A stretch of 64,000 nt of DNA. It comes from JBLWXV01 sp048267245. GTDB taxonomy: Bacteria; Bdellovibrionota; Bacteriovoracia; Bacteriovoracales; Bacteriovoracaceae. Under the pieces are notes generated by a model. That model was not told the DNA's origin. It did not search any database and worked only from the letters and a program-made list of their open reading frames with translations. Where the stretch lies: positions 310,001-374,000 of the forward strand of contig JBLWXV010000002.1 of NCBI GenBank assembly GCA_048267245.1. Reading direction: 5' to 3'. Positions 40,060 through 47,911 of this stretch are shown in pieces. The position numbers and the translations under genes were made by a program. Position 1 is the first letter of the stretch. Every line of letters begins with the position of its first letter.

Positions 40060-41204
40060 TGAAGCACGAACTAAGGGTTCCCGATTTAGAGTCTCTAGGA
40101 AGTGTGCAAAAAATTTGCGACACACTTTCTCCCTATCAAAAGACTCCTCAGACTGAAGCACTCTTTGATGAGGCAATGAAGGAAATCATCGAGTGGCATC
40201 GCATGAGAAATGGATATTATAAGCGGTTGAGTGAAGAGAACTCAGGTGCTGGTATCTACGGGCCGATGACTCCAGCTACATTTTTTAAGTATCACGAAGA
40301 ACTCTCTATTTCGAGAGAGGATGTGGCGCTACATTTAACTTCATCTGGTACGACTGGTCAAAAGAGTCAGATCTTCTTTGATGAATGGACCATTTCAAGT
40401 GCCCAGCGAATGGTTGATGCGATCTTTGAATTCTATGGGTGGAATACACCTGAGACTGCGGTAAATTACTTGCTCTATACCTATGCGCCTGAAGAGGGCA
40501 GCAAGCTTGGTACCGCTTATACAGATAACTTTCTTTGTAAGTATGCAAAGGTCAATCAAGTTGAATACGCTCTAAAATATTTGGGGCCTGAAATTGGCCA
40601 TCGCTTTGATCTTCCTGGGGTCATTTCTCGTTTAGTCGCTTTTGAAGAAGCGGGGCTACCTGTTCGCATTTTTGGTTTTCCTGCTTTTCTTGCTTTCACG
40701 CTCGAAGCTCTACCAAAGATTCTTGGAAGGCCATTGAAACTCCATCCTGAGTCATTAGTCTTTTTAGGTGGCGGGTGGAAAGGTCACCAAGAAAAGGCGA
40801 TTAGTAAAAAGGAGCTCTATGCACAGGCTAGCAAATTGCTAGGCATCCCAGATGAGCGACTTCGCGATGGTTTTGGCTCTGTAGAGCATTGTATTCCCTA
40901 TGTTGAGTGTAAGCACCACCGCTTTCACATTCCCATATGGTCAAAGGTATTTGTTCGAGATGTGAGAACCCTTGAAGAAGTAGAGAATGGCGAGATTGGG
41001 TACTTAAACTTTGTCTCTCCCTATATCACATCGGTCCCAGCTCACAATGTTCTCATGACCGACCTTGTGCTGAAGATAAGTGCTGAGCAGTGTGGTTGTG
41101 GATTAGAAACCGATGCCTTTGAAGTTATTGGTAGGGCGGGGCTCTCCTCTTCAAAGAGTTGCGCGATTGCTGCCAGTGACTTGCTCTCGGAGTTTAAGTC
41201 ATGA
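40059..41204 (+). CDS. LuxE-like acyl-protein synthetase
   Basis: 381 residues, GTG start within TAGTG. The ATP/adenylate loop LTSSGTTGQKSQIFFD (about residues 92-107), FLGGGWKGH, the segment DGFGSVEHCIPYVECKHHRF and HIPIW with VRDVRTLEEVENGEIGYLNF are LuxE-family features. A Cys sits 14 residues from the end (Cys368 in SSSKSCAIAASDLL), matching the acyl-carrying Cys near the C-terminus of Vibrio LuxE. LuxE activates a fatty acid to acyl-AMP, holds it as thioester and hands it to LuxC for reduction to aldehyde. Overlaps the LuxC-fusion gene by 4 bases. No luxAB genes are present. Confidence 0.85.
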   Translation: MKHELRVPDLESLGSVQKICDTLSPYQKTPQTEALFDEAMKEIIEWHRMRNGYYKRLSEENSGAGIYGPMTPATFFKYHEELSISREDVALHLTSSGTTGQKSQIFFDEWTISSAQRMVDAIFEFYGWNTPETAVNYLLYTYAPEEGSKLGTAYTDNFLCKYAKVNQVEYALKYLGPEIGHRFDLPGVISRLVAFEEAGLPVRIFGFPAFLAFTLEALPKILGRPLKLHPESLVFLGGGWKGHQEKAISKKELYAQASKLLGIPDERLRDGFGSVEHCIPYVECKHHRFHIPIWSKVFVRDVRTLEEVENGEIGYLNFVSPYITSVPAHNVLMTDLVLKISAEQCGCGLETDAFEVIGRAGLSSSKSCAIAASDLLSEFKS

Positions 41205-43612
41205 AGATATGGTCCATTGAAGGTGTCAGAGAATTCTCAAGTGCGATCGAATATGAAGGCTATCTTTCAAGATTGATTTCAAATGAAATCTCTAGGAAAA
41301 GTATTATTTGGGAAACTCTTGAGGCCCTGGATGGATTTGCACAGGAACTTAGTTCTGATTATGTTGAAGTAAAAGAATTCTTGTCTAAAAAGAACCTCTA
41401 TCAAAAACTTTCTCGCGAGCTTGGAGACGACTTTGAAAACGAGCTCAGATCTCGTCCCAGGGAAAGTGGACTTCTAGAAGGTTACCGTCCATTGGGTGTG
41501 TTAGGGCATATTACACCTGGCAACGACGCCCTCGTGGGTTTTTTGGCCGCCATTGAGGGGCTTCTGACGGGAAATATTAATCTTCTAAAAGCTTCTAGTG
41601 ATGCAAGTGAGACTTCTCGCAAACTTTTCTTGAAGTTCTTTGAGAGCGAAAAGACAGAAAGCGTGAAGTCACGTTTGATTCTTTGTGAATTTTCTTCGGC
41701 CAATAAAGAGGCACTAGATGTCTTTTTAAATTCCTGTGATGGTGTGAGCGCATGGGGAGGAGAAAATACACTAAGAGATATCAGATCGAAACTTCCTGTG
41801 GGCGTTCGCTTCATCCCCTGGGGGCATCGCCTCTCCTTTGCTTATCTTTCAAAAGAGGCCCAACTAGATCCTTCTGATATTGAGGCGATTTGCCAAGATG
41901 TCACACTCTTTGCTCAGCAAGCTTGTAGTGCGCCACAGACTCTCTTTGTCGAGGGAGATTGGGAGCGTGTGCAGGAAGTAGCTCAGAAGATATATCACCA
42001 GCTGGCCACTAAAGCCCAAGATATTGAACTTGATCGTGGCATGCAAACTGAAATCACCAACTACACTCTTTTAAAGAAGTCAGAGTCCGCACTTGGAATC
42101 GCAAGGGTTTGGGGGGATCAATCTACAAACTCACGAGTAATTGCCATTAATAATTCCTCGCTTGAAGCCTCTCCACTAAATAACACGCTCCTGGTGAAGC
42201 CACTGCAGCGCTATGAAATTCTAAGTGCTCTAAGACCTATGAGATCCTTTTTGCAAACCGTAGGTCTTCACTGCATCCAAAGTGAAGTAGGGGAACTTTC
42301 TGATTTGTTCTTTCTCTGTGGTACTACACGCGTGACAGAGTGGGGGCAGATGCAGGAGAGCTATAGTGGTGAGCCTCACGACGGCGAGCGCGCGCTCACG
42401 CGTTTTTTAAAGCGAGTACGCGCCCAGTCGCCCCATCTCAAAGGAATGACCAAGTGGAGTGAAACAATTATGACTTCACTTCGAGCTCCTGTGGGGACCG
42501 CAGTTACAACCAAGACCGAATTTATGGGAGAAAATAAAGTTGGGCCGGATCACCGCTTTGTCTTTAAGAGTGGCGGGAGTTCTAGTGTTCAAGCAATCTC
42601 TCCATTCTCAGCGGCCGATTATCATCGACAGATGCAATTTGCTGCCGATGGACTCTTGAGTGCTGGATTAGAACCTGAGGGGGATAAGGTGATGAATCTC
42701 TTCTTTGGAGGCCAGCTCTATGGAGGGTTCATCTCGTTTACAGATATTCTAGAAAAGTGTGATGTACTTCAATTTCCTATGGGCGCCCATACTGATTATA
42801 AACTTGTCGCTAAGCAAATCGTAGATTTTGAAGTGAATACACTCGTTGGGATGCCAAGTTTTCTCTATTCACTCTTTTCTCACGAAAGAGAAGTTTTAAA
42901 ATCGTATCAAGGGATTAAGAAAATCTTCTACGGTGGAGAATTTATCACTTCAGATGTTCGAAATTGGTATCGAAATGAGTTTGGAGTAGATCTTATAAAG
43001 TCTGCTAGCTACGGCAGTGTGGACGCGGGTCCGGTGGCCTATCAATGCAAATATAGTGAAGGTGGTATTCATCACTTACACCACGGTCTTCACGCCTTAG
43101 AAATTTTAAAAATAAATGAAGATAATCCCGTTAAAGGCAATGAGACAGGAAGACTTATCTATACCACTCCATCTCGTCTCTCAACTAAGGTCTCTCGCTA
43201 CGAATTAGGCGATCTCGGTCGCTGGGTAGATGGAGTTTGTCCCTGCGGACATCAGTCCCCTCGATTTGAACTACAAGGAAGACTTGGGGACATTTTTAGG
43301 GCCGCCGGAAACTTCTTTAATTTTCAAGTCTTTGAGAAGATTTTAAGAGAAGAGCTCTCCTATACTGGTCTTTTTCAAATTGAAATTCAAAGGGAAGAGG
43401 GATTAGATCAACTGAACTTTAAAGTTGAATCCATGTCACAAGAGCATGAATTACTATCCATCTTTAAAAATAAATGTCACGACTTGGCCATTGCTATCGA
43501 TGTTGAAAATTGTTTAAGTGCATCGGTTTTGACGCTAGATGAAGAGGATTTTATTAAGGGGAGTGGCAGTGGCAAAGTGAAGCGAGTGCTCGATTTGAGG
43601 AATAATCAATGA
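41201..43612 (+). CDS. LuxC-type acyl reductase fused to PaaK-like adenylation domain
   Basis: 803 residues. Residues 1-420 are LuxC (NADPH-dependent acyl reductase, aldehyde-dehydrogenase fold): GVLGHITPGNDALVGFLAAI, GLLTGNINLLKAS, and the nucleophile Cys242 in FAQQACSAPQTLFVEG. Residues about 425-803 are an ANL/PaaK-type adenylation domain: phosphate loop FKSGGSSSVQ (455-464, atypical for TSGTTG), GIKKIFYGGE, ASYGSVDAGP, a CPCGHQSPRFELQGRLGD segment (680-696) and C-terminal lysine motif GSGSGKVKRV. Such a fusion is not known to me. The two halves could activate and reduce an acid in one chain. ATGA overlaps on both sides. Confidence 0.85.
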   Translation: MKIWSIEGVREFSSAIEYEGYLSRLISNEISRKSIIWETLEALDGFAQELSSDYVEVKEFLSKKNLYQKLSRELGDDFENELRSRPRESGLLEGYRPLGVLGHITPGNDALVGFLAAIEGLLTGNINLLKASSDASETSRKLFLKFFESEKTESVKSRLILCEFSSANKEALDVFLNSCDGVSAWGGENTLRDIRSKLPVGVRFIPWGHRLSFAYLSKEAQLDPSDIEAICQDVTLFAQQACSAPQTLFVEGDWERVQEVAQKIYHQLATKAQDIELDRGMQTEITNYTLLKKSESALGIARVWGDQSTNSRVIAINNSSLEASPLNNTLLVKPLQRYEILSALRPMRSFLQTVGLHCIQSEVGELSDLFFLCGTTRVTEWGQMQESYSGEPHDGERALTRFLKRVRAQSPHLKGMTKWSETIMTSLRAPVGTAVTTKTEFMGENKVGPDHRFVFKSGGSSSVQAISPFSAADYHRQMQFAADGLLSAGLEPEGDKVMNLFFGGQLYGGFISFTDILEKCDVLQFPMGAHTDYKLVAKQIVDFEVNTLVGMPSFLYSLFSHEREVLKSYQGIKKIFYGGEFITSDVRNWYRNEFGVDLIKSASYGSVDAGPVAYQCKYSEGGIHHLHHGLHALEILKINEDNPVKGNETGRLIYTTPSRLSTKVSRYELGDLGRWVDGVCPCGHQSPRFELQGRLGDIFRAAGNFFNFQVFEKILREELSYTGLFQIEIQREEGLDQLNFKVESMSQEHELLSIFKNKCHDLAIAIDVENCLSASVLTLDEEDFIKGSGSGKVKRVLDLRNNQ

Positions 43613-44847
43613 AGATTTGGAGTAAAGAGGAGCTGGTCTCTTTCGTCGTTGAGAAGTCTCCATTTTATAGAGAACTCTATCAGGGATATGACCTTAATAA
43701 CTGGGACCATCTTCCACTTATTGATCAAGATAGTTTTTGGAAGGCCAATACTTCTTCGGGTGGGAAAGTTCTAACTGACGCGGCTGAGGGAATTCTCTTT
43801 CGTAGTGGCGGTACTACTGGCAACCCTAAATTTTCAATTTTTTCGATGCTTGAGTGGGATGCGTTCACTTCTGAGTTTGCCAGAGCAATGGATCTCGCGG
43901 GCTTTAAATCTGGAGAGCGCGTTGCGAACCTCTTCTACGCTGGTGATCTCTACGCCTCATTTCTCTTTATCAATAAATCGCTAGAGAATATGAAGACGAA
44001 AGTCATCTCACTTCCTATCGCTGGCCATATCGGCGCGGAGGGAATTTTAGCGGCCCTTGAGCAGTACGAAGCTGATGTCATCTGTGGTGTCCCCACAACA
44101 TTGATGAACCTTCGAGCGGTAGCAAAAGCTCCACTTAGTAGAATTAAAAAGATTTTCTACGGCGGCGAATCTCTCTTTGATGACCAAGAAGAAGCACTTA
44201 AAAGTATTTTTCCAAATGCGATTTTTTCTTCGATCGGATATGCAAGTGTCGATGGAGGGCATCTAGGAATTTCTCATAAAGATGATGGCCGCGGGATTCA
44301 CCGGGTTTTCTCACCGACTAGTTTAATGGAAATTGTTGATGAAAATACGGGCGAGGTTATTAGAGAAGCTGGGCGCAGTGGAAAACTCATTTATACAAAT
44401 CTAATTAGATCATTAATGCCAATCATACGCTACCCTGTTGGAGATAGTGCACGCTGGATACCAGGGCATATTGGAGATCGCTTCATTCTTGAGGGGCGAA
44501 CTGACGAGGGCGCGCGCGTAGGGCCGGTGACTTTTAATCGTGACGATTTTAAAGATATAGTTGCGAGATTGGGAATCGTTCACGACGTACTAGGATTTCA
44601 ATTTGAGATAGATCGTCAAAAGGCACTAGATGAACTCACTATTAAAATCGCCTTACGTCACCCCGACACCATTAATTCTCAAGTTATCTTAAGCGCTATC
44701 TTTGAGCAGCGTCCGATGATTTATAAGTCTTTTAAGGAAGGCCTGATCGCTGCGCCAGTGATTCTTATTGAAAGACTGGAAAATTTGGCAGTGAATTCGC
44801 GCACAGGCAAATTGAAATTAGTGATTGATAAGCGCTTCAACCCCTGA
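43609..44847 (+). CDS. PaaK-like AMP-dependent ligase
   Basis: 412 residues. Adenylation fold close to the second half of the preceding gene: FRSGGTTGNPKFSIFS (about 62-77), IKKIFYGGESLF, SSIGYASVDGGHLGIS, MPIIRYPVGDSARWIPG and ILEGRTDEGARVG; C-terminal SRTGKLKLV carries the usual lysine. The Zn-type CPCG segment of the fusion protein is absent. Probably arose by duplication of the fused domain. Phenylacetate-CoA ligase relatives activate aryl acids to CoA or carrier thioesters. Last gene of the four-gene operon. Confidence 0.8.
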   Translation: MKIWSKEELVSFVVEKSPFYRELYQGYDLNNWDHLPLIDQDSFWKANTSSGGKVLTDAAEGILFRSGGTTGNPKFSIFSMLEWDAFTSEFARAMDLAGFKSGERVANLFYAGDLYASFLFINKSLENMKTKVISLPIAGHIGAEGILAALEQYEADVICGVPTTLMNLRAVAKAPLSRIKKIFYGGESLFDDQEEALKSIFPNAIFSSIGYASVDGGHLGISHKDDGRGIHRVFSPTSLMEIVDENTGEVIREAGRSGKLIYTNLIRSLMPIIRYPVGDSARWIPGHIGDRFILEGRTDEGARVGPVTFNRDDFKDIVARLGIVHDVLGFQFEIDRQKALDELTIKIALRHPDTINSQVILSAIFEQRPMIYKSFKEGLIAAPVILIERLENLAVNSRTGKLKLVIDKRFNP

Positions 44848-44982
44848 TTATTTAAGCAAATACTAACTCCTTCTTAGATTAATCGTAAAACTTACTCGGG
44901 TATTAGGCGCGCTCGCGCAATAATGATTTTAAGTAAAAACCCCAAGTTTCCGATAGTTTAGGTGTAGGTTAGTAAGAATAAT

Positions 44983-46377
44983 ATGAAGATACTTTTTATT
45001 GAAGCACACGATTTAATTCGCCAACGCTTTACCCTATGCCTAGACAATCTCCCTCTTGATATTGAGGTTGTTGAAGTAGCAAGCGAGGCGGCAGCAGTTT
45101 CGGCCCTTAATGAAAAGGGGCCCTTCGAACTTATTATCTGTGGTCACGATCCAGAGCGCTTTAATGCCCCTTCTTTTTATGCAAAAATTAACCCGGTGGA
45201 TCTCGCGATTCCCTTTATTGTTCTTGGTGACGGCGATATCGCTTCAGCTAATGAGCTACAAGGTAATTTTAAGAAAAACCCACTCAATCTAATAATTTCT
45301 AAAAAAAGTACATCAAAAGATTTCTCTACTCGTATTTGGTCAGTGATAAAGAGCAAGAATAATCTTAATTTTGAGTACGAAGAAGAAGAGTATAAGAAGA
45401 TTCGCTTAATTTATTTCTTGAGATTTAATCAAGTGCTCTGCGATGTCTATGTCAAATTAAACGATCAGAAGTTTATTAAGATTATTAATAAAGACGAGTT
45501 TTATACGCGCGACGACTTTCGCAAGTACACTAAGAGAAATATCGAATATCTCTACATCCTTTCTGAAGATTATGAGAACTTTGGCGTCTCCATGGCAAAA
45601 ACGCCCTTTCTCATTGAGAATAAGAGTATCGCTTCTGATCAAGTCGAGCACGCAGTCTCTACTACTGTTGAGATTATTCATGATCTTGCGGCCACAGTTG
45701 GAATCACTGATACAGTTCTCAATCTCGTTGACTATAGCGTCTATCAAATTGAAGCCCAGTTAGATGAAACCAATGATAAAAAGGCTAAAGAAATTTATAA
45801 CCTCATGACTAAAATGAGAGATCGCAAAGACTATCTTTATGATCATAGCTATATGCTAAGTTATATGTCTTGCGAGATTTGTACGCATCTAGATTGGGAT
45901 AGCGAAGAGACGAGAAACAAGCTTATTTATGCTTCTCTTCTCAAAGATATTAAAGTGACTAATGCCGATCTTGCGATGGCCGTTGATCTTCAATCTGGCG
46001 ATCTTCTCAAATTTAGTGAAGAAGATATTGCCCGCTATAAGAAGCATCCTCTCGAAGCGGCGCAGATGATTGCAGAATCAAAAGCTTTTCCTCTCAATAT
46101 TGAAGACCTCGTGGCCCAGCACCATGAGAATCCAGAGGGGACAGGCTTTCCAAGAAAGCTTGAGGCCGCCCGAGTAAATCAGCTTACGGCAACTTTTATC
46201 GTGGCCCACAATTTTGTGAATGAGCTCTATCGTGAAGACTTTAATCGCAAGGAGATTATTAATATTCTCTCTCGCATGAAGAAGCGCTTTGGAGTTGGTC
46301 CCTATAAAGCACCTGTAATGGCGTTGATCAGATGTTTTCCAAGAGAAGCAAAAATGCTACTTGAACTCGTGGGTTGA
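44983..46377 (+). CDS. Degenerate receiver plus HD-GYP-like signalling protein
   Basis: 464 residues behind AGGTGTAGG. The N-terminal 115 residues follow a receiver fold (ILFIEAHDLIRQRF, FELIICGHD, PFIVLGDGD) but the phospho-Asp position in LIICGH is not Asp. A middle domain (130-225) is unassigned. The C-terminal part is HD-GYP-like: RNKLIYASLLKDIKV where the HD pair reads KD, KKHPLEAAQMI, HHENPEGTGFP in place of the GYP motif. Loss of HD ligands argues against c-di-GMP hydrolysis; a c-di-GMP-binding or partner-binding role is more likely. Confidence 0.75.
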   Translation: MKILFIEAHDLIRQRFTLCLDNLPLDIEVVEVASEAAAVSALNEKGPFELIICGHDPERFNAPSFYAKINPVDLAIPFIVLGDGDIASANELQGNFKKNPLNLIISKKSTSKDFSTRIWSVIKSKNNLNFEYEEEEYKKIRLIYFLRFNQVLCDVYVKLNDQKFIKIINKDEFYTRDDFRKYTKRNIEYLYILSEDYENFGVSMAKTPFLIENKSIASDQVEHAVSTTVEIIHDLAATVGITDTVLNLVDYSVYQIEAQLDETNDKKAKEIYNLMTKMRDRKDYLYDHSYMLSYMSCEICTHLDWDSEETRNKLIYASLLKDIKVTNADLAMAVDLQSGDLLKFSEEDIARYKKHPLEAAQMIAESKAFPLNIEDLVAQHHENPEGTGFPRKLEAARVNQLTATFIVAHNFVNELYREDFNRKEIINILSRMKKRFGVGPYKAPVMALIRCFPREAKMLLELVG

Positions 46378-47208
46378 TTTCAGTCTCATTCCGGCATCAA
46401 CTCCGATAATCTCACCATCTTTAATTCTTAGCCAAACATTCTCACCTTGAAGCGGCTCACTGGCGAAAATCAAGTGATTAACGATACCACTAGTCGTTGG
46501 AGCTTCACATTCCGCGGAAAAGCTCGGGCAAGTGTCTCGCTCATTACATTGCCTTTTATATGTACTGTAGTAGAGGTCTTTACCGCCTGCATGAGCGACC
46601 ATCAGGGCCCCGTTAGTCAGGATGAAGGTTAAGTAAGTCTCCGTCTCAGGTCCGGTATTGTCGTAATTAATCGGACCTATAATCGCCGCTAGCTCTCCAA
46701 TCGCCTCCTTTATGGCATCAAAGGCATGGTGCAGAGGGTAGTCGGAATCGAGAAGTTGATGCTTCTTTGCCATGTGGCTCAGAATATAGAAAAACAGAAG
46801 CTCACTGTCGGTCTCGCCCAAGATAAAGCGCTTAAAGTGTGGAGATATTCCTGCGAAGATTTTTTCTCTACAAGCACTAAAATCCTTAATATTGCCATTG
46901 TGGGCAAAGACCCACGGGCCATATTGAAATGGGTGAGTGTTGAGGATATCTACTTTTCCAAGTGTGGCCTTGCGCACATGTGCTAGGACGGTTTGGCTTG
47001 AAACAATCCCGCTTACCTTCTTAAAGATGGCGTCGTTTAGGGCCGAGCGCTCAGATTTAATGAGATGTGGAGAGCCTGCCACATAGTAGGCAACACCCCA
47101 GCCATGAGGATGCCTATGACTTTGAGTTTCAAGGGCATTGTCGGCGGCAACGAGGCTCTGGTGAACTTGGCTATATATGACAGATCGAAATCCAAATAAT
47201 CTACACAT
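46357..47208 (-). CDS. Class II glutamine amidotransferase (YafJ/EgtC-like)
   Basis: 283 residues from ATG 47208, which exposes the catalytic Cys2 (MCRLFGFRS) after Met removal; a longer start would bury it. Ntn-hydrolase motifs: HGWGVAYYVAG, VLAHVRKATLG, NTHPFQYGPWVFAHNGNI and LGETDSELLFFYIL. Releases ammonia from glutamine or acts as gamma-glutamyl amidase; no acceptor enzyme is encoded nearby. A -10 element ends 7 bases before the ATG, predicting a leaderless mRNA. The 3' end overlaps the HD-GYP-like gene by 21 bases. Confidence 0.88.
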   Translation of the reverse strand: MCRLFGFRSVIYSQVHQSLVAADNALETQSHRHPHGWGVAYYVAGSPHLIKSERSALNDAIFKKVSGIVSSQTVLAHVRKATLGKVDILNTHPFQYGPWVFAHNGNIKDFSACREKIFAGISPHFKRFILGETDSELLFFYILSHMAKKHQLLDSDYPLHHAFDAIKEAIGELAAIIGPINYDNTGPETETYLTFILTNGALMVAHAGGKDLYYSTYKRQCNERDTCPSFSAECEAPTTSGIVNHLIFASEPLQGENVWLRIKDGEIIGVDAGMRLKSTHEFK

Positions 47209-47237
47209 AGGTGCCATTATACTACGAAATGGCACCT
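47209..47237 (-). promoter_or_regulatory. Consensus -10 inside a perfect inverted repeat next to the amidotransferase start
   Basis: On the minus strand TATAAT (47216-47221) lies 7 bases before the ATG at 47208, so +1 would coincide with the start codon. It is embedded in an inverted repeat, aggtgccat / atggcacct (47209-47217 with 47229-47237). No convincing -35 was seen. The repeat may be an operator or end the upstream tetR transcript. Confidence 0.5.
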
Positions 47238-47245
47238 GTTGTGAG

Positions 47246-47911
47246 CTAGATCAAATCATCCCAGTAATTGGGGTTTTTAAGGATAAAGTCCTCAATAGAT
47301 TCTACTAAGGCATGAATATTTCGAGTTCTAAAGTGAGTACTAAAGATATTGGGTACACCATCAATGCTAGGGACGTGGGCCTTTGAACCCGTGCAGTTCA
47401 TGATGATTGAAGCATGAACTAACTGAGTAAAGATTGTTCCCACAGCCCATCTTAGTGGAAGTTCACTGGTTAGGTCGGGTAGATCTCTTTTAAGGGCTTG
47501 GTAGAGATACTCACCACCTGGAGGCCCAAAATGTCCCTTACACTCTACCACCGCTTCACTTGAGAGGTCATTTTTCCCACCTAAAAAGATGAGAAATGAA
47601 TTTAAAAACTCGTGACCATTCTTGATGAAGAAATCATAGATTTTGCACGCGAGCTCCTTTGTTGTGGGAGTGCCTTCACTTGCAAGAGCGGCAATCCCAC
47701 TGTCGAGCCAGTGGTAATTTCTCTCAAAGACATTGAGATACAACCCAGTCTTATTTTCAAAGTGATAATTAATAGAGGCGAGGTTCACTTGTGCTGCCCC
47801 GGCAATATCTCGCATGCTCGTGCCCTCGAAGCCCTTACTGGCAAAGAGGGAAGTTGCAGCAACGAGAATGCGCTCTTTAGTATCGAGTGTTTCTTTTTCG
47901 GTAGGACTCAT
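47246..47911 (-). CDS. TetR-family regulator of the RND cluster
   Basis: 221 residues. N-terminal helix-turn-helix: RILVAATSLFASKGFEGTSM, RDIAGAAQVNLASINYHFEN, K-x-x-L-Y. The C-terminal ligand domain resembles CecR/YbiH-type regulators. It begins one base inside the end of the RND permease gene, so it is the third gene of TolC-RND-TetR and probably autoregulates the operon through the paired palindromes upstream of the TolC gene. Confidence 0.9.
   Translation of the reverse strand: MSPTEKETLDTKERILVAATSLFASKGFEGTSMRDIAGAAQVNLASINYHFENKTGLYLNVFERNYHWLDSGIAALASEGTPTTKELACKIYDFFIKNGHEFLNSFLIFLGGKNDLSSEAVVECKGHFGPPGGEYLYQALKRDLPDLTSELPLRWAVGTIFTQLVHASIIMNCTGSKAHVPSIDGVPNIFSTHFRTRNIHALVESIEDFILKNPNYWDDLI

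Noticed and set aside
38893..44847. Bioluminescence operon
   Set aside because: No LuxA/LuxB luciferase or LuxD transferase genes are present; only the reductase parts resemble Lux proteins.
44907..44918. GCGCG-CT-CGCGC hairpin after the PaaK-like gene
   Set aside because: Not followed by a T-run and only 5 bp; terminator role not supported.
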